This document shows positions 20,978 to 21,676 of a DNA stretch of 21,676 nucleotides, in pieces. The stretch is from Chloroflexota bacterium (lineage in GTDB: Bacteria; Chloroflexota; Limnocylindria; Limnocylindrales; CSP1-4). Under the pieces are notes generated by a model, which worked only from the letters and a program-made list of their open reading frames with translations, did not search any database and had not been told where the DNA came from. A program made the position numbers and the translations under genes. Positions within the stretch are counted from its first letter, which is position 1. Each line of letters opens with the position of its first letter. The stretch covers positions 1-21,676 of the forward strand of contig JACQEH010000234.1 in NCBI GenBank assembly GCA_016200675.1. The letters are read 5' to 3'.

Positions 20978-21676
20978 TCAGGCGGCCGGCGTCACGGGTT
21001 TGGTCCCGACGACGAGGACGCCGTTGACCGCCGGGTAGTTCGAGTAGTACCGCTTCGTCCAGTGGACGTTGCCGTGATCGTAGATCGTGACGGTGACCCA
21101 GACCTTGGCGCCGTCCGCCGGGGCGTTGTTGCGGAACGAGTAGCCCACCGGCTGGGTCGGGTCCTCCACGACCGTGTCGATCGCGGGCGGGCCTGGCTGG
21201 ATGACCAGGTCGCTGACCTCGGCGGTTCGGCCGTTCGGCACGCTCCAGATCTTGAACGTGAGCCATCGCTTGCCGGGGGCGTTGGTGATCGTCCGGGTGA
21301 TCAGGATTGGGTACTCGGTGTCGTTCTTGAAGCTCATCGTCTGCTTCGCCTCGCCGATGATCCAGACGGTGGCATCGAGGCCCGCCGGATATCGGGTGAT
21401 GAACTCGTTGTGGTTCTGCCGGGCGAGCGGCACCATGCCCGCCCGGAAGGCCGCGTTGAACAGCGTCGTGGACGTGGTGCAGATGCCGCCGCCGAACGCG
21501 CCGGTGACGGTGATCTTGCTGCCCTCGATCGCATTGCCCGGGCCTGTGCCCGGGAGCTTGCGCAGGTCGCCGACGACCTTCCAGAAGTCGAAGATGCCGC
21601 CGGGTGGCACCACCGTGCCGTCGATCTTCGTGGCCGGGGCTTCGATGTTCCCGCCAAAGTGGTTGTTGACGATGAC
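20978..21676 (-). CDS. VanW-family protein, C-terminal part
   Basis: The gene enters from beyond the window end; 232 codons are visible (minus strand). The VanW core is clear: VVPPGGIFDFWKVVGDL, GGGICTTSTTLFNAAFRAGM (GGGIC at visible residues 62-66), ARQNHNEFITRYPAGLDATV and NDTEYPILI. A C-terminal beta-rich domain of about 90 residues follows (PVGYSFRNNAPADGAKVWVT, YYSNYPAVNGVLVVG). VanW domains occur in exported cell-wall-associated proteins and in some vancomycin clusters, but their activity is not settled. The N-terminus, where a signal or membrane anchor would be, is not visible. The gene is convergent with the YafY-like regulator, only 15 bp apart. Confidence 0.88.
   Translation of the reverse strand, partial: VIVNNHFGGNIEAPATKIDGTVVPPGGIFDFWKVVGDLRKLPGTGPGNAIEGSKITVTGAFGGGICTTSTTLFNAAFRAGMVPLARQNHNEFITRYPAGLDATVWIIGEAKQTMSFKNDTEYPILITRTITNAPGKRWLTFKIWSVPNGRTAEVSDLVIQPGPPAIDTVVEDPTQPVGYSFRNNAPADGAKVWVTVTIYDHGNVHWTKRYYSNYPAVNGVLVVGTKPVTPAA

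Overview
The window is very GC-rich. It runs from a conserved housekeeping cluster (about 1-10700) into accessory sequence (about 10700-21676). Gene content and order (tgt end, recA-recX-rny-ymdB, PHP, miaB-miaA-hflX, then a secreted-repeat lipoprotein, several VapBC modules, a VanW protein and a WYL-type regulator) suggest an uncultured-type Chloroflexota (Limnocylindria/Ellin6529-like). A high-GC actinobacterium cannot be excluded from sequence alone, so the assignment is an inference.

Housekeeping block, all on the + strand: the tgt C-terminus; a 53-residue basic protein; recA; recX with a TTG start; a gap with a faint oxidoreductase remnant; RNase Y; a YmdB-type phosphodiesterase; a PHP phosphoesterase; miaB; an 18-codon micro-ORF coupled at both ends; miaA; hflX; and an unknown protein overlapping hflX. 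These genes serve DNA recombination, RNA decay and tRNA anticodon-loop modification. Several starts lie 6-7 nt after a TANNNT box, the layout of leaderless transcripts.

Region 10713-13156 is the most interesting part. Two paralogous elements of about 240-260 bp precede two adjacent genes, an EamA-type exporter and a PLP fold-type-II threonine/serine dehydratase-like enzyme. Each element has three YGTGGAYRR boxes at identical spacing, a -10-like box, and then a 5' leader. Its two ends can form a 14-bp helix containing two compensatory base-pair changes between the copies. The shared nucleotides fall in different reading frames relative to the two genes. I read this as a candidate cis-regulatory RNA that I do not recognise.

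The accessory region holds a secreted-repeat lipoprotein; a Phd antitoxin with a perfect palindromic operator and a broken VapC partner (internal amber stop, lost C-terminus); remnants of further small genes; a VapBC pair with a twin operator followed by a large unknown gene; a divergent alpha/beta-hydrolase and small membrane protein; a DUF2652 cyclase-like protein; a third VapBC pair; a DUF6855 protein divergent from a short YafY-like regulator with a shared inverted repeat; and the 3' part of a VanW-family gene.
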